Source: an uncultured archaeon (lineage in GTDB: Archaea > Thermoproteota > Nitrososphaeria > Conexivisphaerales > CALBHZ01). Taken from it: a stretch of DNA of 6,479 nt. The DNA lies in NCBI GenBank assembly GCA_937892815.1, contig CALBHZ010000302.1, positions 1 through 6,479 of the forward strand, read 5' to 3'. The position numbers and the translations under genes were made by a program. The notes under the pieces were generated by a model that worked only from the letters and a program-made list of their open reading frames with translations, ran no database searches and was not told where the DNA came from. Below, piece after piece: positions 1 to 5,760 of this stretch; position 1 is the first letter of the stretch, and every line of letters begins with the position of its first letter.

Positions 1-510
1 TCTGCGAGTAGAATTTTAGCCGAAGCGGCTTTAACGAAGGGCTTGTACATACAGGCCTTTCCAGAGTTCGGTGCTGAAAGAGCAGGCGCTCCTATAGCAG
101 CCTATACTAGGCTCTCAGACCGACCTATAGAAATCCATTCATTTATCTACGAACCCGATGTAGTGGTTGTCGTAGATAAAGGCATGGTCTTCTATCCGAT
201 TATAAGAGAAGGACTGAAGAGAGGAGGAAAGGTGGTGGTTAACTATGCAGGAGATCCAAAGATCGTAAGGGAGAAACATGCTCTTAATTCTGAAACTACG
301 GTAGTAACGGTTGATGCTACTACTATAGCTCTAGAGACCATAGGAAGGGACATACCGAATACTCCGATGCTTGGGGCCTTTCTCAGGGTATGTGAACACG
401 TAGATCTGGAAAGCGTGGAAACGGTATTATCTAAGAGGTTTAAGGGAAGCATATTAGAAAAGAACAAGGAAGCTTTAAGAAGAGGTTATGAGGAGGCGAA
501 GGTAGGATGA
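1..510 (+). CDS. porG: 2-oxoacid (pyruvate):ferredoxin oxidoreductase, gamma subunit, 5'-truncated by window edge
   Basis: This is the gamma subunit of the archaeal four-subunit 2-oxoacid:ferredoxin oxidoreductase, which oxidatively decarboxylates pyruvate or a similar 2-oxoacid to acyl-CoA and reduces ferredoxin in the cytoplasm. The frame is open from base 1 (S-A-S-R-I-L-A-E-A-A...), so the TTG at 43 is internal, not the start. About 20 N-terminal residues, including the expected Gly-rich GxGGQG motif, lie outside the window. The family signature QAFPEFGAERAGAP, typical of the CoA-associated gamma domain, is encoded at about 52-93. It is followed by alternating strands and helices ending near K-V-G. 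The 169 visible codons fit a family length of roughly 185-190. The stop overlaps the next start by 4 nt (ATGA, 507-510), so translation is probably coupled. In Pyrococcus-type loci the gamma subunit is shared by pyruvate and 2-ketoisovalerate enzymes, so the substrate is not proven. Confidence 0.93.
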   Translation, partial: SASRILAEAALTKGLYIQAFPEFGAERAGAPIAAYTRLSDRPIEIHSFIYEPDVVVVVDKGMVFYPIIREGLKRGGKVVVNYAGDPKIVREKHALNSETTVVTVDATTIALETIGRDIPNTPMLGAFLRVCEHVDLESVETVLSKRFKGSILEKNKEALRRGYEEAKVG

Positions 511-785
511 AGGTAAAGGAATTAGAAGAACATCCCACGTTTGCGGCGGTTCTCCCTCCAGCAACCTCTGAGGAATACGATACGACTGGATGGAGAGCCT
601 TTAAACCCGTCGTAGATAAAGAGAAATGTACTGGATGTTTAATTTGCTGGGTTTATTGTCCAGAACCGGCCATAATTAGAACGCCAGATAGGAAGATAGA
701 GTTCGATTACAAACATTGCAAGGGATGTGGTATCTGCGAGGTTGAATGCCCAGTTAAAGCTATAAAGATGGTGAAGGAGGTATGA
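507..785 (+). CDS. porD: 2-oxoacid (pyruvate):ferredoxin oxidoreductase, delta subunit (2x[4Fe-4S] ferredoxin-like)
   Basis: This 92-residue iron-sulfur subunit carries electrons from the alpha/beta catalytic core to external ferredoxin. Two complete bacterial-type [4Fe-4S] motifs are visible: C41-x2-C44-x2-C47-x3-C51-P (CTGCLICWVYCPEP) and C71-x2-C74-x2-C77-x3-C81-P (CKGCGICEVECPVKA). The N-terminal 35 residues, containing T-G-W-R, are the short extension typical of PorD/VorD. The length matches the family. A GGAGG at 492-496 lies 10 nt before the ATG, inside the end of porG, and the start overlaps the porG stop. All eight cluster cysteines are present, so nothing suggests loss of function. 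The tail overlaps the porA start. Confidence 0.96.
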   Translation: MKVKELEEHPTFAAVLPPATSEEYDTTGWRAFKPVVDKEKCTGCLICWVYCPEPAIIRTPDRKIEFDYKHCKGCGICEVECPVKAIKMVKEV

Positions 786-1960
786 TGGTACAAAAATTAG
801 CTTTATCGGGGGATGAGGCGATAGCTTACGCGGTCAAACAATGCGACGTAGATCTAGTAGCGGCTTATCCTATTACCCCTCAAACGATAATTGTGGAGAA
901 GATATCAGAGTTCGTAGCAAATGGAGAGTTCGATGGAGAGTTCATACCTGTCGAATCCGAACATAGCGCTCTATCTACATGCGTAGGAGGTTCCTTAACC
1001 GGAGCTAGGGTGTTTACCGCTACTGCTAGTCAAGGTTTAGCTTTAATGCACGAAATACTCTACGCTGCGTCCGGTCTGAGAACACCGATAGTTATGGCTA
1101 TAGTAAATAGGGCTTTAAACTCGCCATTAAGCATTCACAACGATCACGCCGATATGATGGGATCAAGGGATTGCGGTTGGATACAGATATACGTTGAAAA
1201 CGTGCAAGAAGCTTACGATAGGATCATATTCTCCTTTAAGTTAGCTGAAAGGGAAGACGTTCTACTTCCAGTAACCGTTAACTTAGATGCCTTCTTCCTT
1301 TCACATAACGTTGAATCCGTAGAACTAATAGAAGATGGAGTCGTTAAGAAGTTCCTAGGAAGGCCGAAGAGGAAGTATAGATTGGATCCAGACGAACCGT
1401 ATAGTTTTGGTGCGATGGCCTATCCTTGGAACTGCTTCGAGTTCAAGTATCAACAGGTCGTAGCAATGAGAAACGCATACAAAGCGTTCGATGAAGTAGA
1501 GGATGAATTCAGCAAAATATCAGGTAGGAAGTATGGTAAGTTAGGCAAGTATTGGACGGATGACGCAGATTACCTCATGTTTATAATGGGAAGCTCAGCT
1601 GGAACGGCCAAATACGCTGCTAGGCTTATGAGACAAGAGGGGCTAAAAGTTGGAGTTGTGAGCGTAAAGCTATATAGACCGTTCCCGGAAAAGGAAATAC
1701 TTGAAGTCTTAGAGGGAAAGAAGGGAATAGCCGTAATGGATAGGAGCATAAGCTTTGGAGCTCCAACTCCTCCACTAGCATCCGACATTAGAAGCGTTAT
1801 GTTCGCCAATGATATGAAAGTGCCAATGATGAGCTTCGTATACGGAATGGGAGGTAGGGACTTCTCAGTTCAAGATGCAAGAAATATATTCGAAATGTTG
1901 ATGAAAAAAGACCCTTCCGAATATCCTAAGGAGACGATCTATTACGGGGTGAAAGCATGA
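782..1960 (+). CDS. porA: 2-oxoacid (pyruvate):ferredoxin oxidoreductase, alpha subunit
   Basis: The alpha subunit, with beta, forms the thiamine-pyrophosphate active site of the oxidoreductase. Recognisable family motifs are AYPITPQT (about residues 28-35; the Thr of Y-P-I-T-P lines up with the substrate-contacting Thr of characterised pyruvate enzymes), PVESEHSAL (about 56-64; its Glu activates the TPP aminopyrimidine), TATASQGL, and NRALNSPLSIHNDH. The C-terminal third (about 260-390) is the alpha/beta domain with the characteristic VKLYRPFP. The 392-residue length is normal for PorA/VorA. There are two possible ATGs, at 782 and 785. The GGAGG at 776-780 is 1 nt from the first and 4 nt from the second, so 785 fits ribosome binding better, while 782 gives the 4-nt overlap with the porD stop seen at the other junctions. 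The gene ends in an ATGA overlap with porB. Pyruvate is the likeliest substrate, but a branched-chain 2-ketoacid cannot be excluded by eye. Confidence 0.95.
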   Translation: MMVQKLALSGDEAIAYAVKQCDVDLVAAYPITPQTIIVEKISEFVANGEFDGEFIPVESEHSALSTCVGGSLTGARVFTATASQGLALMHEILYAASGLRTPIVMAIVNRALNSPLSIHNDHADMMGSRDCGWIQIYVENVQEAYDRIIFSFKLAEREDVLLPVTVNLDAFFLSHNVESVELIEDGVVKKFLGRPKRKYRLDPDEPYSFGAMAYPWNCFEFKYQQVVAMRNAYKAFDEVEDEFSKISGRKYGKLGKYWTDDADYLMFIMGSSAGTAKYAARLMRQEGLKVGVVSVKLYRPFPEKEILEVLEGKKGIAVMDRSISFGAPTPPLASDIRSVMFANDMKVPMMSFVYGMGGRDFSVQDARNIFEMLMKKDPSEYPKETIYYGVKA

Positions 1961-2898
1961 GCTATAAGCCTATTCGAACCCTGTTCGAACTTCCTACGGA
2001 GGAAAACCTAGCACCAGGACATAGAATGTGTTCAGGATGTGGAGTTACGGTAGGCGTTAGACAGATACTCCTCGCTGCTCCAAAAGACGTAATAGTCGTA
2101 ACGGCGACCGGCTGTCTAGAGGTATCCACCGTCGCATATCCGTATACAGCGTGGAGATGTCCTTGGGTACACGTTGCCTTTGAAAACGCGGCAGCTGTCG
2201 CTTCGGGAATAGAAGCCGCTCTAAAAGCGTTGGAGAGAAAGGGGTATGGGAAGAGGCATCCGGTAATAGCATTCGGTGGAGATGGAGGTACATACGACAT
2301 AGGCATTCAAGCTCTTTCGGGGGCATTGGAGAGAGGACACAGGTTTCTATACGTATGTTACGATAATGAGGCGTATATGAACACGGGAATACAGAGATCC
2401 GGTGGAACGCCCTATGGAACTTGGACGACTACTACGCCTTTCGGAAAGGTAAGGCCTGGGAAAACCGAGGTAAAAAAGAACTTAATGGGAATAGTAGTAG
2501 CTCACGGTATACCCTATGCAGCGACCGCATCCATATCTCATTGGAAGGATTTAATGAACAAGGTTAGAAAGGCCTTGTCTTGCGATGGACCGTCGTTTAT
2601 CCATTTACTTACTCCCTGCAATAGAGGATGGAGGTTCGACCCAGCTCAAACTATAAGAATTGCTAAATTAGCGGTTGAAACGAGATACTTTCCATTATAT
2701 GAGGTAGAAAACGGCGTATATAGGATCACCGTTCCAGTCCCCAGACCTAAACCTATAGAGGAGTTCATAAAAGCTCAGGGTAGGTTAAGGCATTTACTTA
2801 GACCGGAGTACGCCGATGCATTAGCTACGTTCAAGAAGCAGGTAGAGGATTACTACTCGTACGTAGAGATGATGACGAAAGCAACAAGCTCTAAATAA
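1957..2898 (+). CDS. porB: 2-oxoacid (pyruvate):ferredoxin oxidoreductase, beta subunit (TPP and proximal [4Fe-4S])
   Basis: The 313-residue beta subunit binds the TPP diphosphate and the proximal [4Fe-4S] cluster. The visible cluster ligands match the PorB pattern: C25 and C28 (MCSGCG), C53 (ATGCLE) and C221 (TPCNRGW). The TPP/Mg motif runs from G-D-G at 108-110 (FGGDGGTYDIG) to YDNEAYMNTGIQRSG near 135-149. The C-terminus has the usual extension with P-I-E-E-F near 266-270. A GGTGA at 1948-1952 lies 4 nt before the ATG, inside porA. This is the last gene of the gamma-delta-alpha-beta operon and its stop is followed by a T-run terminator. A beta length of 313 is as close to 2-ketoisovalerate-type VorB as to PorB, so the substrate class is an inference. 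Confidence 0.95.
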   Translation: MSYKPIRTLFELPTEENLAPGHRMCSGCGVTVGVRQILLAAPKDVIVVTATGCLEVSTVAYPYTAWRCPWVHVAFENAAAVASGIEAALKALERKGYGKRHPVIAFGGDGGTYDIGIQALSGALERGHRFLYVCYDNEAYMNTGIQRSGGTPYGTWTTTTPFGKVRPGKTEVKKNLMGIVVAHGIPYAATASISHWKDLMNKVRKALSCDGPSFIHLLTPCNRGWRFDPAQTIRIAKLAVETRYFPLYEVENGVYRITVPVPRPKPIEEFIKAQGRLRHLLRPEYADALATFKKQVEDYYSYVEMMTKATSSK

Positions 2899-2907
2899 CT
2901 ACCCTAA

Positions 2908-2913
2908 TTTTTT
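2908..2913 (+). terminator. T6 run after porB
   Basis: Six consecutive T residues lie 10 nt after the porB stop, inside an AT-rich stretch, with no obvious hairpin. Short U-tracts of this kind terminate archaeal transcription. The run overlaps the stop codon of the convergent guaB gene (2912-2914), so the two genes are separated by only 13 bp. Confidence 0.55.
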
Positions 2914-4354
2914 AAGTTAACCCCTCAACATCGTGCGGCAACCCTTCTAGATATGCTGCATGAGTTATTTTGATGAATAAAGCCTTTTCTTGTAGTTCTT
3001 TGATATTCGACGCTCCACAGTAACTCATGCCAGACCTCAATCCTGATATCAACTGCTCTAAGACCTCTCTTACGCTCCCTCTATAAGGTACGTAAGCTTC
3101 GACCCCTTCTGCTTTATAAGACATATCGATTAAATCCTCTACTTCATATCTCTCTTGCATCTCCTTTCCTAACATAGCGTAAAATGAGGCCATCCCTCTG
3201 TATATCTTATACCTCTTACCGTTTCTAAATATTAGAGGACCGGGGCTTTCATCAGTACCTGCTAAAAGGTTTCCTATCATAACGCTACTAGCACCCGCTG
3301 CCAAGGCCTTTACCAGATCTCCTGATTTCCTTATCCCTCCATCCGCTATTATCGGTACGTCTAGCTTCCTCCCCGCCTTTGCACATTCCATAATGGCCGT
3401 TAATTGCGGGATTCCCGCTCCCGTAACGACCCTAGTTGTACAAACCGAGCCTGGACCTACCCCTACCTTTACTCCATCAGCTCCAGCTTTAACTAAATCC
3501 TCAACTCCTTCTGACGTAGCTACGTTTCCAGCTATAACAGGGGCTTCCTTCAACTCGGCCTTAACCTTCTTAATAGCGTCTATAACTAGAGTGCTGTGTC
3601 CATGCGCGACGTCTATGAATATCACGTCAACCCCTGCTTTCCACAGCTTCTTCGCTCTTTCTAAGTAATCACCTCTCACTCCAATAGCGGCTCCTACCAT
3701 TAACCTACCCTTGCTGTCTTTAAGAGCTCTCGGATTCATCGTCCTATTTACGACATCTCTAGCCGTTATCAGGCCAATTAACCTATCGTCGTTATCTACA
3801 ATTGGGATCTTCTCAATCTTATATTTTCTAAACATATCCTTAGCTTCCTCTAGTCCTATTTTCTTCTCGGCTACAATTAACTTCGCTCTGGGAGTCATTA
3901 CCTCCCTTACTTCCTTACCGTCGTTCTCAAACAATACATCCCTTCTACTCACTATACCTAGCAGCCTTTTATGATCGTCGACTACTAGTAGCCCCGATAT
4001 CCCCCACTTCTCCATGAGCCTTTTCGCTTCCTTTACTTTAGACTCCGGCCTTATCGTTATAGGATCCTCAATAATCACATTCTCAGCTCTCTTTACCTTT
4101 GCTACCTCTTCAACCTGTCTATCTATAGGCATGAATCGATGTATTACGCCCAACCCTCCCTCTCTAGCTATAGCTATCGCCATTTTAGATTCAGTTACCG
4201 TATCCATAGAGGCTGAAAGGATGGGGATATTTAGCTTAATTTCCCTCGTTAAATAAGTTGTAAGGTTCACCTGGCTTCTGGATACTATATTAGATAATCG
4301 AGGAACGAGGAGTACATCATCGAAGGTTAGCCCCTCTCCCACTATCTTGTTCAC
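2912..4354 (-). CDS. guaB: IMP dehydrogenase with tandem CBS (Bateman) domain
   Basis: IMP dehydrogenase oxidises IMP to XMP with NAD+, the committed step to GMP. The 480-residue protein is full length. The (beta/alpha)8 barrel begins with [11 protein letters not shown] (9-19). Two CBS repeats interrupt it at about 93-145 and 153-203, and the barrel then resumes. The catalytic loop GPGSVCTTR puts the nucleophile at C305. [11 protein letters not shown] (336-346) and YRGMAS (385-390) are IMP-binding segments. R402-Y403 corresponds to the Arg-Tyr pair that activates water, and [11 protein letters not shown] (416-426) is the mobile flap. The C-terminus has the usual PHDV near 473-476. The start is GTG at 4354-4352; a second GTG at codon 5 (4342) is possible. 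It diverges from the dehydrogenase gene and converges on porB. The Bateman domain suggests adenine/guanine nucleotide control, as in other family members. Confidence 0.97.
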   Translation of the reverse strand: MNKIVGEGLTFDDVLLVPRLSNIVSRSQVNLTTYLTREIKLNIPILSASMDTVTESKMAIAIAREGGLGVIHRFMPIDRQVEEVAKVKRAENVIIEDPITIRPESKVKEAKRLMEKWGISGLLVVDDHKRLLGIVSRRDVLFENDGKEVREVMTPRAKLIVAEKKIGLEEAKDMFRKYKIEKIPIVDNDDRLIGLITARDVVNRTMNPRALKDSKGRLMVGAAIGVRGDYLERAKKLWKAGVDVIFIDVAHGHSTLVIDAIKKVKAELKEAPVIAGNVATSEGVEDLVKAGADGVKVGVGPGSVCTTRVVTGAGIPQLTAIMECAKAGRKLDVPIIADGGIRKSGDLVKALAAGASSVMIGNLLAGTDESPGPLIFRNGKRYKIYRGMASFYAMLGKEMQERYEVEDLIDMSYKAEGVEAYVPYRGSVREVLEQLISGLRSGMSYCGASNIKELQEKALFIKITHAAYLEGLPHDVEGLT

Positions 4355-4383
4355 TTAATTCCCTTTACAAGGCTTTCTACTTC

Positions 4384-4398
4384 CTAATATTTAAGCTT
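4384..4398 (-). promoter_or_regulatory. Candidate guaB promoter (TATA-like TTAAATA)
   Basis: Read on the minus strand this is GCTTAAATATTAGG. Its TATA-like core is centred near 4390, about 36 nt before the guaB GTG. Archaeal initiation about 25-27 nt downstream would give a leader of roughly 10 nt with no clear Shine-Dalgarno sequence, consistent with a short-leader transcript. It overlaps the palindrome TTAAGCTTAA (4391-4400). Start-site mapping would be needed to confirm it. Confidence 0.4.
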
Positions 4399-4420
4399 AA
4401 AGAGGATAAAGTTTTAAAAC
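4391..4420. promoter_or_regulatory. Two perfect 10-bp palindromes in the guaB/dehydrogenase divergent promoter region
   Basis: TTAAGCTTAA (4391-4400) and GTTTTAAAAC (4411-4420) are each perfectly self-complementary. Their centres are 20 bp apart, about two helical turns, within the 95-bp divergent intergenic region 4355-4449. Each overlaps one of the two proposed TATA elements. They could be operator half-elements for a regulator acting on both genes. Equally, AT-rich archaeal promoters often contain such palindromes by chance. Confidence 0.3.
4405..4419 (+). promoter_or_regulatory. Candidate promoter of the beta-hydroxyacid dehydrogenase gene (purine-rich BRE plus TTTTAAAA)
   Basis: The purine-rich GATAAAG is followed by TTTTAAAA (4412-4419), resembling an archaeal BRE/TATA pair. 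Initiation about 26 nt downstream of the TATA centre falls near 4441. That is after the GTG at 4429 but just before the TTG at 4450, which supports the TTG start. A weaker element, ATATTTAA (4388-4395), would instead allow the GTG start. Confidence 0.45.
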
Positions 4421-4449
4421 GGTTAATTGTGAGAAGATACTGGCGAACC

Positions 4450-5328
4450 TTGAAAACTTTAGGATTTATAGGCTTAGGCAAAATGGGTTCTTCAATGGCT
4501 TTAAGAGCGATTAGGATGGGGATGTCTGTGGTGGGATATAATCGGAGTAAAGAGAGGGTACAACACCTCAAAAATAAAATCGAGCTTTTATCCAGTATAA
4601 GGGAGGTATGTAATAGGGCGGACGTCATAATCGTTATGGTATCGGACGACAAAGCCGATGAGGACGTAACGATAGGAAATCGAGGGATATTCGATAACAT
4701 AAAATCGGGAAGGGTAGTGATAGACTCGAGCACTATAAGTCCGTCCTTATCTAGAAAGCTAACCGACAAGTTGAGGAGAAAAAGAGCAACTAGAATTGAA
4801 ATGCCAGTGATGGGAGGCCCTTCTCTTGCCTTGAGGGGAGAGCTAGTAGCTATAATAGGGGCGGACAGAACGAAATATGAGGAAAATCTAGATATTATAA
4901 AGATCTTCGCAAATCGTATATTCTATGCCGGAGGGGCTGGCTCGGCTTTAATGTTAAAGCTCGCCTTAAACTTTTTAATTGCGGCATATGCTGAAGCGAT
5001 AGCTGAAGGGCTAAGCTTCGTCAAGAAAGCCGGACTGGATCCCATGTTACTAATACAGATATTGAATGCTACTGCCTACAAAACGGCTTTTAGCGAAACT
5101 AAGGCGATTAACATGGTTAAGGAGAACTTCGAACCCACGTTTTACTTGAAACATATGGCTAAAGATCTCAATATAGCTTCAATTACAGCTTATGAAATAG
5201 AAGCCTTCATGCCGGCGCTATCTACCTTAAAGGAAATATATCGAGGAGCGTGCAATAGCGGTTTAGCCGATTTAGACTACAGCGCTGTAGCTAAGTTTTT
5301 AGCGGAGTTGAACTCAAGTAAACGTTAA
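4450..5328 (+). CDS. NAD(P)-dependent beta-hydroxyacid dehydrogenase (3-hydroxyisobutyrate dehydrogenase / glyoxylate-succinic semialdehyde reductase family)
   Basis: This cytoplasmic oxidoreductase interconverts a beta-hydroxyacid and its aldehyde or keto form using a nicotinamide cofactor. Numbered from TTG 4450 (292 residues, usual family length), the Rossmann motif is GFIGLGKMG (5-13). N31-R32 follows the second strand, an Arg placement that in this family favours NADP. DSSTISP is at 92-98, and the substrate-loop motif PVMGG with RGEL follows at 119-132. The catalytic Lys is K170 in GSALMLKLALN, with N174 four residues later. K238-D239 is the conserved C-terminal KD. The frame also permits GTG 4429, adding seven residues; I prefer 4450 because M-K-T-L-G-F-I-G is the typical family N-terminus and the best TATA-like box lies too close to 4429. 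Neighbours give no substrate clue, so no specific symbol is given. Confidence 0.9.
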   Translation: MKTLGFIGLGKMGSSMALRAIRMGMSVVGYNRSKERVQHLKNKIELLSSIREVCNRADVIIVMVSDDKADEDVTIGNRGIFDNIKSGRVVIDSSTISPSLSRKLTDKLRRKRATRIEMPVMGGPSLALRGELVAIIGADRTKYEENLDIIKIFANRIFYAGGAGSALMLKLALNFLIAAYAEAIAEGLSFVKKAGLDPMLLIQILNATAYKTAFSETKAINMVKENFEPTFYLKHMAKDLNIASITAYEIEAFMPALSTLKEIYRGACNSGLADLDYSAVAKFLAELNSSKR

Positions 5329-5330
5329 AA
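5324..5330 (+). promoter_or_regulatory. Candidate TATA box of tRNA-Cys
   Basis: GTTAAAA is centred about 28 nt upstream of the first tRNA base, the expected archaeal TATA spacing. It overlaps the stop codon (5326-5328) of the upstream dehydrogenase gene. Confidence 0.45.
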
Positions 5331-5347
5331 GTACGTACTCCATCTAC

Positions 5348-5695
5348 CTAATGGAGCCGGGGTGTCGGAGCGGTTACGAGTCCGGCTGCAGACCGGATAC
5401 ACGTGGGTTCGAGTCCCACCCCCGGCTTCAGTTTTTGATCCTGCAAAATTGACATGAGACGATTTTGGTAGGGTAGGAGGAGGGCTAAGATTTGGGCTAG
5501 TTCGTTACTGAATCTAGTAACGAGCTTGCCTTTTTTAGCGTTCGTTACCAAATTTAGATCTTGTAAGCAGTTACGCAGTTTGGTACGGATGGTATGGAGT
5601 AACTTCCTTTCGTAATTCGGATTAGGTTTAAGAATGCCTGAAAGGTACTCACGTTCCGCTCTGCTTAACATGATCCCCTTAGCCAAACGTCCCAT
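5348..5695 (-). CDS. Small archaeal hypothetical protein (LSRAEREYL motif); reading frame runs antisense through tRNA-Cys
   Basis: I cannot assign a function. The N-terminal half, with LSRAEREYLSG (10-20) then Y-E-R-K-L-L and I-R-x-K-L (28-40), resembles small basic helical proteins of unknown function common in archaea, which share an 'LS-x-A-(E/D)-R-(E/Y)YL' start and a downstream charged helix. I see no signal peptide or membrane segment. Codons 1-89 lie in unique DNA, codon 90 straddles the tRNA end, and the last 25 residues (P-G-V-G-L-E-P-T... to the TAG at 5348) are antisense tRNA-Cys. The ATG directly abuts GGAGG (5696-5700), which is zero spacing. A TTG at 5686 would sit 9 nt from it and may be the real start. 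The N-terminus looks genuine; the C-terminal end is doubtful and may reflect loss of the original stop. Confidence 0.55.
   Translation of the reverse strand: MGRLAKGIMLSRAEREYLSGILKPNPNYERKLLHTIRTKLRNCLQDLNLVTNAKKGKLVTRFSNELAQILALLLPYQNRLMSILQDQKLKPGVGLEPTCIRSAAGLVTAPTPRLH
5356..5427 (+). tRNA. tRNA-Cys (anticodon GCA)
   Basis: A complete 72-nt cloverleaf can be folded by hand. The acceptor is GCCGGGG (5356-5362) with CCCCGGC (5420-5426). The D stem is TCG/CGA (5365-5367/5377-5379). The anticodon stem is TCCGG/CCGGA, closing the loop CTGCAGA (5386-5392), which puts GCA at 5388-5390 and reads UGC/UGU. The T stem is GTGGG/CCCAC with loop TTCGAGT. All stems are perfectly paired. The discriminator base is U73 (5427), a known cysteine identity element. 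CCA is not encoded (TCA follows), so it must be added by the CCA-adding enzyme. There is no intron. A minus-strand open frame covers the whole gene in antisense. Confidence 0.97.
5432..5436 (+). terminator. T5 run downstream of tRNA-Cys
   Basis: TTTTT starts 4 nt after the mature tRNA end, a plausible archaeal U-tract terminator for the tRNA transcript. Confidence 0.5.
5499..5526. repeat. Inverted repeat, 11-nt arms, inside the small hypothetical gene
   Basis: AGTTCGTTACT (5499-5509), a 6-nt spacer, and AGTAACGAGCT (5516-5526) are inverted copies with one position that pairs only as G-T. GTTCGTTAC (5500-5508) recurs directly at 5540-5548. The element lies 70-120 bp beyond the 3' end of tRNA-Cys. 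Its role is unknown. Confidence 0.5.
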
Positions 5696-5724
5696 CCTCC
5701 TTTATTTCATAACGAGTTAATTCC

Positions 5725-5730
5725 TTATAA
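5725..5730 (-). promoter_or_regulatory. Candidate TATA box of the small hypothetical gene
   Basis: TTATAA is centred 32-33 nt before the ATG at 5695. Initiation about 26 nt downstream would fall near 5700, at the GGAGG, giving an almost leaderless message. Confidence 0.3.
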
Positions 5731-5760
5731 CGGTTTAGTTTAGAAGATTTATTCACCTTT

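Noticed and set aside
1962..2326. Minus-strand open frames opposite porB (and similar ones at 243-467, 1570-1809 and 4377-4769)
   Set aside because: They lie wholly opposite well-supported genes with intact motifs and have no recognisable domains or initiation signals.
2868..2898. C/D-box guide RNA suggested by ATGATGA near the end of porB
   Set aside because: No CTGA D box at suitable spacing and no C'/D' pair follows, and the motif is explained by coding sequence.
3393..4256. Plus-strand open frames opposite guaB
   Set aside because: They mirror guaB codons, have Ser/Thr/Leu-rich compositions typical of antisense frames, and match no family I recognise.
4355..4380. Riboswitch or purine-responsive leader upstream of guaB
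   Set aside because: The space between the proposed promoter and the GTG is about 10 nt, too short for an aptamer.
5356..5436. tRNA-Cys as an integration site (attB) of a mobile element
   Set aside because: No duplicated tRNA 3' segment and no integrase gene are visible in the window. Only the odd ORF overlap hints at rearrangement.
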